DNA of 64,000 nucleotides from contig NC_012875.2 in the NCBI RefSeq assembly GCF_000003195.3, positions 20,681,479 to 20,745,478 of the forward strand, given 5' to 3'. Of this stretch, positions 60,401-64,000 are shown piece by piece. How positions within the stretch are numbered: the stretch's first letter is position 1; each line of letters opens with the position of its first letter. Source of the DNA: Sorghum bicolor. Taxonomy: Eukaryota > Streptophyta > Magnoliopsida > Poales > Poaceae. The position numbers and the translations under genes are program-made. The notes under the pieces are model-generated. The model was not told the origin of the DNA. It made no database searches and worked only from the letters and a program-made list of their open reading frames with translations.

Positions 60401-60960
60401 CTCCAAATAGACCGAACCGAGCATCCACTTGAGCCCCTTCACCTAGGAGTACCAACAAGTGCGTCCAAAATGGTTTCTTAGACTATGGTGCATTAGGTGC
60501 AAACTGTGCACCTATGTTGCACCGAAACTAACAATGTCTCCAAATGGACCGAAGTGAGATTCCATATGACACACGTTGTCACGGAGTTCGATCAGGTGCA
60601 TCCAAATTGATTTCCTAGCATATGGTATGTTCCATGCAAACCATGCACCTACCTTGCATAAGGATTAGCACTATCTCCAAAGTGACCGAACCAAGCTTCC
60701 ACTTGAGCCTCATCACCCAAGAGTACAAAATAGTACAACCAAAATGGTTTCTTAGACTATGGTTCATTAGGCGCAAACTGTGCACTATCTTGCACTAAAA
60801 CTTACAATGTGTGCAAACGGACCGAAGCAAGATTCCATATGACACATGTCATCTAGAAGTTCCATTGGGTGCGTCCAAATTGATTTCTAAGCATATGCTA
60901 TGTTCCTTGAAAATCATGCACCTATCTTGCATCAAGATTAGCACTATCTCCAAACATATC
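51447..60960 (-). repeat. Recent tandem duplication of ~4.9 kb of satellite
   Basis: 51,447-53,823 matches 55,997-58,373 (offset 4550) and 54,534-56,030 matches 59,451-60,947 (offset 4917), essentially base for base where I compared them; one difference seen is T at 54776 versus C at 59693. The joint lies in GCACCTATCTTGCATCAAG…CTCCAAACA, near 55,997-56,035. The true period is ~4917 bp, about 36 monomers; the offset change comes from the N run. Confidence 0.88.
53824..54533. other. Assembly gap (710 N) inside satellite
   Basis: Lies inside the first unit of the 4.9-kb duplication. The intact second unit has 1077 bp (58374-59450) at the same place, so the gap is probably about 370 bp longer than drawn. 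Bases just left of the gap (AGTGGATCC) differ from the second unit (AGTGGGATTCC), suggesting low quality at the edge. Confidence 0.95.
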
Positions 60961-63244
60961 AAACCAATCTTCCACTTGAGCCTCTTCACCGAAGTACCAA
61001 CAGGTGCTTCCAAAATGGTTTCTTAGACTATGGTGCATTAGGCGCAAACCATGCACATATCTTGCACCAAAACTAACACTATTTCTAAACAGAACAAAGT
61101 GAGATTCCATATGACACACGTCATCAAGGAGTTCCATCGGGTGCATCCAAATTGATTTCTTAACATATGGTACGTTGCATGCAAACTGTGCAACTATCTT
61201 GCATCAAGATTAGCACTATATCCGAACAGACCAAATCGAGCCTCCACTTGAGCCACTTCAACTACGAGTACCATCAGGTGCGTCTAAAATGGTTTCTTAG
61301 CCTATGGTGCATTAGGCGTAAACCGTGCACATATCTTCTACCAAAACTAACACTGTCTCTAAATAAACCGAAGCAAGATTCCATATGACACAAATCATTG
61401 AGTTATATTAGGTGCGTCCTAATTGATTTCTAAGCATATCCTATGTCCATGCAAACCATGCATAGCACTATCTCCAAATAGATCGAACCGAGCATCCACT
61501 TGAGCCCGTTCACCTAGGAGTACCAACAAGTGCATCCAAAATGGTTTCTTAGAATATGGTGCATTAGGTGCAAACTGTGCACCTACCTTGCACTGAAACT
61601 AACAATGTCTCCAAATGGACCAAAGCGAGATTCCAAATGACACACGTCATCAAGGAGTTCCATCGGGTGCATCCAAATTGATTTCCAAGCATATGGTATG
61701 TTCCATGCAAATCGTGCACCTATCTTGCATCAAGACTAGCACTATCTCTAAACAGACCGAACCGAGCCTCTACTTGAGCCTCTTCACCTAGGAGTACCAA
61801 CAGGTGCTTCCAAAATGGTTTCTTAGACTTTGGTGCATTAGGCGCAAATCGTGCACATATCTTGCACCGAAACAAATACTATCTCGAAGCACACCAAAGC
61901 GAGATTCCATATGACACACGTCATCAAGGAGTTCTATCGGGTGTGTCCCAATTAATTTCTAAGCATATGGTATGTTTCATGCAGACCGTGCATCTATCTT
62001 GCATCAAGATTAGCACTATCTCCAAATAGACCGAACCGAGCTTTCAATTGAGCCTTTTACCTATGAGTACCATCGGGTGCGTCCAAAATGGTTTCTTAGC
62101 CTATGCTGCATTATGTGCAAACTTTGCACTTATCTTGCACCGAAACTAACATTGTCTCAAAGCAGACCAAAGCAAGATTTTGTACGACACACGTCATCTA
62201 CGAGTTCCATCATGTGCGTCCAGATTGATTTCCAAGCATTTGTTATATTCCATGCAAACCGCGCACCTATCTTGCATCAAGATTAGCACTATCTCCAAAT
62301 AGACCGAACCAAGCATCCACTTGAGCCCCTTCACCTAGGAGTGCCAACAAGTGCGTCCAAAATGGTTTCTTAGGCTATGGTGCATTAGGTGCAAACTGTG
62401 CACCTATCTTGCACCGAAACTAACAATGTCTTCAAATGGACCGAAGCGAGATTCCATATAACACACGTCGTCAAGGAGTTCCATCGGGTGCATCCAAATT
62501 GATTTCCAAGCATATGGTATGTTCCATGCAAACCATGCACCTACCTTGCATAAGGATTAGCACTATCTCCAAACTGACCGAACCAAGCTTCCACTTGAGC
62601 CTCTTCACCCAAGAGTACCAAATAGTGCATCCAAAATGATTTCTTAGACTATGGTGCATTAGGCGCAAACTGTGCACCTATCTTGCACTAAAACTTACAA
62701 TGTCTACAAATGGACCGAAGCAAGATTCCATATGACACACGTCATCTAGGAGTTCCATGGGGTGTCTCCAAATTGATTTCTAAGCATATGGTATGTTCCT
62801 TGCAAATCATACACCTATCTTGCATCAACAGGTGATTCCAAAATGGTTTCTTAGACTATGGTGCATTAGGCGCAAACCATGCACATATCTTGCACCGAAA
62901 CTAACAATCTCTCCAAACTGACCGAACCAAGCTTCCACTTGAGCCTCTTCAACCAAGAGTACCAAACAGTGCAACCAAAATTGTTTCTTAGACTATGGTG
63001 CATTAGGCGTAAACTGTGCACCTATCTCGGACTAAAACTTACAATGTCTACAAACGAACCGAAGCAAGATTCCATATGACACACGTCATCTAGGAGTTCT
63101 ATTGGGTGCGTCCAAATTGATTTCCAAGCATATGGTATGTTCTATGCAAACCGTGCACCTATCTTGCATCAAGATTAGCACTATCTCCAAACAGACCGAA
63201 CCGAGCTTCCACTTGAGCCTCTTCATCTAGGAGTACAAACAGGT

Positions 63245-63496
63245 GATGAGGACATCCCTAGCATTCATTCATCTTCAAATGAAACTCCACTTGATATAAG
63301 TGGTCCAATTACAAGAAGTAGAGCTAAACAATTGGAGAAGGAAATTCATTCTCAGGTGAACGCTAACCTTATGTTTAATAATCAGTTTATGTTGAATGAT
63401 CCTATACTTTTGAGTTCTTGTTTCAATGTCCTTAGGAATGATGGAGGGTATGAACCAGCATGGGATGAAGATGGATTCAAGCCTTTGGACATCTGA
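63245..63496 (+). pseudogene. C-terminus of CRM polyprotein (integrase tail) encoded within the LTR
   Basis: 83 codons open from the first base after T of the LTR to TGA at 63494-63496, containing SGPITRSRAKQLEKEIHS, VNANLMFNNQFMLNDP and GGYEPAWDEDGF. In CRM elements this tail carries the CR motif proposed to target insertion to centromeric chromatin. As part of a 5' or solo LTR it is not itself expressed as a gene; it reflects the coding role of the matching 3' LTR. Confidence 0.6.
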
Positions 63497-63827
63497 ACCA
63501 AGAAGCCTATCGTGTGCATAAATAAAATGGTGGTTCATTACTTCTGCATGAGAAGGCAACCAGAAGCTAGATGGCTGACCCATGGTACAAATTCCAAGCA
63601 TCACCACGGACAGAATACAAGGAGTTACGTGGCATTCTACAGATGGATGAAAGCATCTTTAAGTCTATGTTGCAGCCCATCAAACGGTTCATTATTTAGA
63701 CTTCCCAATAAAGAGTTATGCTCATTTTAGTAACTGCTGCCAGAAGCTGAGAAGACGCGTGAACCAGCCACGAAATCCACTAGTGGATGTGCATGCTGTC
63801 ATGTATTCAAAGCTGAACGCCCCTATC
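63497..63827 (+). other. U3 remainder of the CRM-like LTR
   Basis: No gene seen. Short open frames on both strands (63275-63607, 63512-63730) do not resemble known proteins. Confidence 0.5.
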
Positions 63828-63834
63828 TATATAT
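63828..63834 (+). promoter_or_regulatory. TATA-like element of the CRM-like LTR
   Basis: CTATATATATCTC about 585 bp into the LTR, followed by TTGTACTAGACAATG. Position and composition fit an LTR core promoter; activity is inferred. Confidence 0.45.
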
Positions 63835-64000
63835 ATCTCTTGTACTAGACAATGAAAGGACACATCTTGCTTGGTTAAAATTCAGAATACACAAACTCGT
63901 GGAGTTTTGTTTATGCGTGAGTCTTGAGAGGCTTGCAAAACTTATTCTTTCGATTCCTGAGGGAGTTGTAGAACGCCGAACTGCGGTTCATCCAGTTTGT

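Larger units (their letters stand above)
43974..63243 (-). repeat. CEN38-type satellite, reverse array, copy B and beyond
   Basis: About 19.3 kb, roughly 140 monomers, interrupted only by an N run. 43974 to about 50,500 is the duplicate of the copy A reverse array; the rest has no counterpart in the window. It includes a locally amplified 548-bp unit and a recent ~4.9-kb tandem duplication. It ends inside a monomer (GGAGTACAAACAGG) at the CRM-like LTR. Open frames of 60-130 codons recur at monomer or dimer spacing and are not genes. Confidence 0.9.
63244..64000 (+). mobile_element. CRM-type centromeric retrotransposon LTR, left end (partial)
   Basis: TGATGAGGACATCC starts abruptly inside a satellite monomer and resembles the LTR start I know from grass CRM/CRR elements (TGATGAAGACATCC). 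The first 253 bp read as a pol C-terminus, as in CRM group elements whose pol frame extends into the 3' LTR. A TATA-like run and a CRM-like transcribed region follow. Orientation is plus from the pol frame. Whether this is a 5' LTR or a solo LTR cannot be seen, because the window ends first. Confidence 0.72.

Noticed and set aside
6322..63243. Regular repeats resembling a CRISPR array
   Set aside because: Contiguous ~137-bp tandem monomers without unique spacers, in a plant centromere context.

Overview
The window is plant centromeric or pericentromeric DNA from an Andropogoneae grass, most likely Sorghum or a close relative (Saccharum, Miscanthus). About 40 kb is a ~137-bp satellite organised as ~274-bp dimers, which I recognise as the CEN38/SCEN centromere repeat. 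The rest is nested transposable elements, including what looks like the LTR of a CRM-type centromeric retrotransposon at the right edge. I see no host protein gene, rRNA or tRNA gene.

Layout. 1-6321 is a Ty1/copia LTR cut by the window edge and split by a 5.05-kb Athila-like Ty3/gypsy element (600-5646, target duplication AACAC) that keeps only an ORF1/env-like gene. 6322-13831 is satellite in forward orientation. At 13820-13935 the array flips, and it continues in reverse to 14449. An 11.7-kb Athila element on the minus strand (14450-26125, target duplication ACTAT) carries a broken gag and two protease domains in tandem, but no reverse transcriptase or integrase. Its 5' LTR is split by a 3.4-kb CACTA DNA transposon (22580-25962, target duplication GGG). 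Reverse satellite resumes at 26126 and stops at about 30299, where it is fused to the reverse transcriptase of a decayed SIRE-like copia element (30300-36335, minus strand: gag, integrase, primer-binding site, LTR). Forward satellite runs 36336-43962, flips at the same kind of junction, and continues in reverse to 63243. A CRM-like LTR begins at 63244.

The second half repeats the first. Copia LTR, forward array, inversion junction and reverse array occur twice in the same order, and the copies differ by the two Athila insertions (copy A only) and by monomer-scale indels. The simplest reading is one direct tandem duplication of ~20 kb whose joint is the satellite/copia fusion at ~30,299. This predicts the missing copia body just left of the window. 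Later events include the Athila and CACTA insertions, amplification of a 548-bp (4-monomer) higher-order unit at 44.7-46.6 kb, and a very recent tandem duplication of ~4.9 kb at 51.4-61.0 kb.

No element here looks autonomous. The copia element could supply an integrase only if its stops were bypassed, and the two Athila elements carry complementary partial gene sets. Two runs of N (29222-29547, 53824-54533) lie inside satellite.
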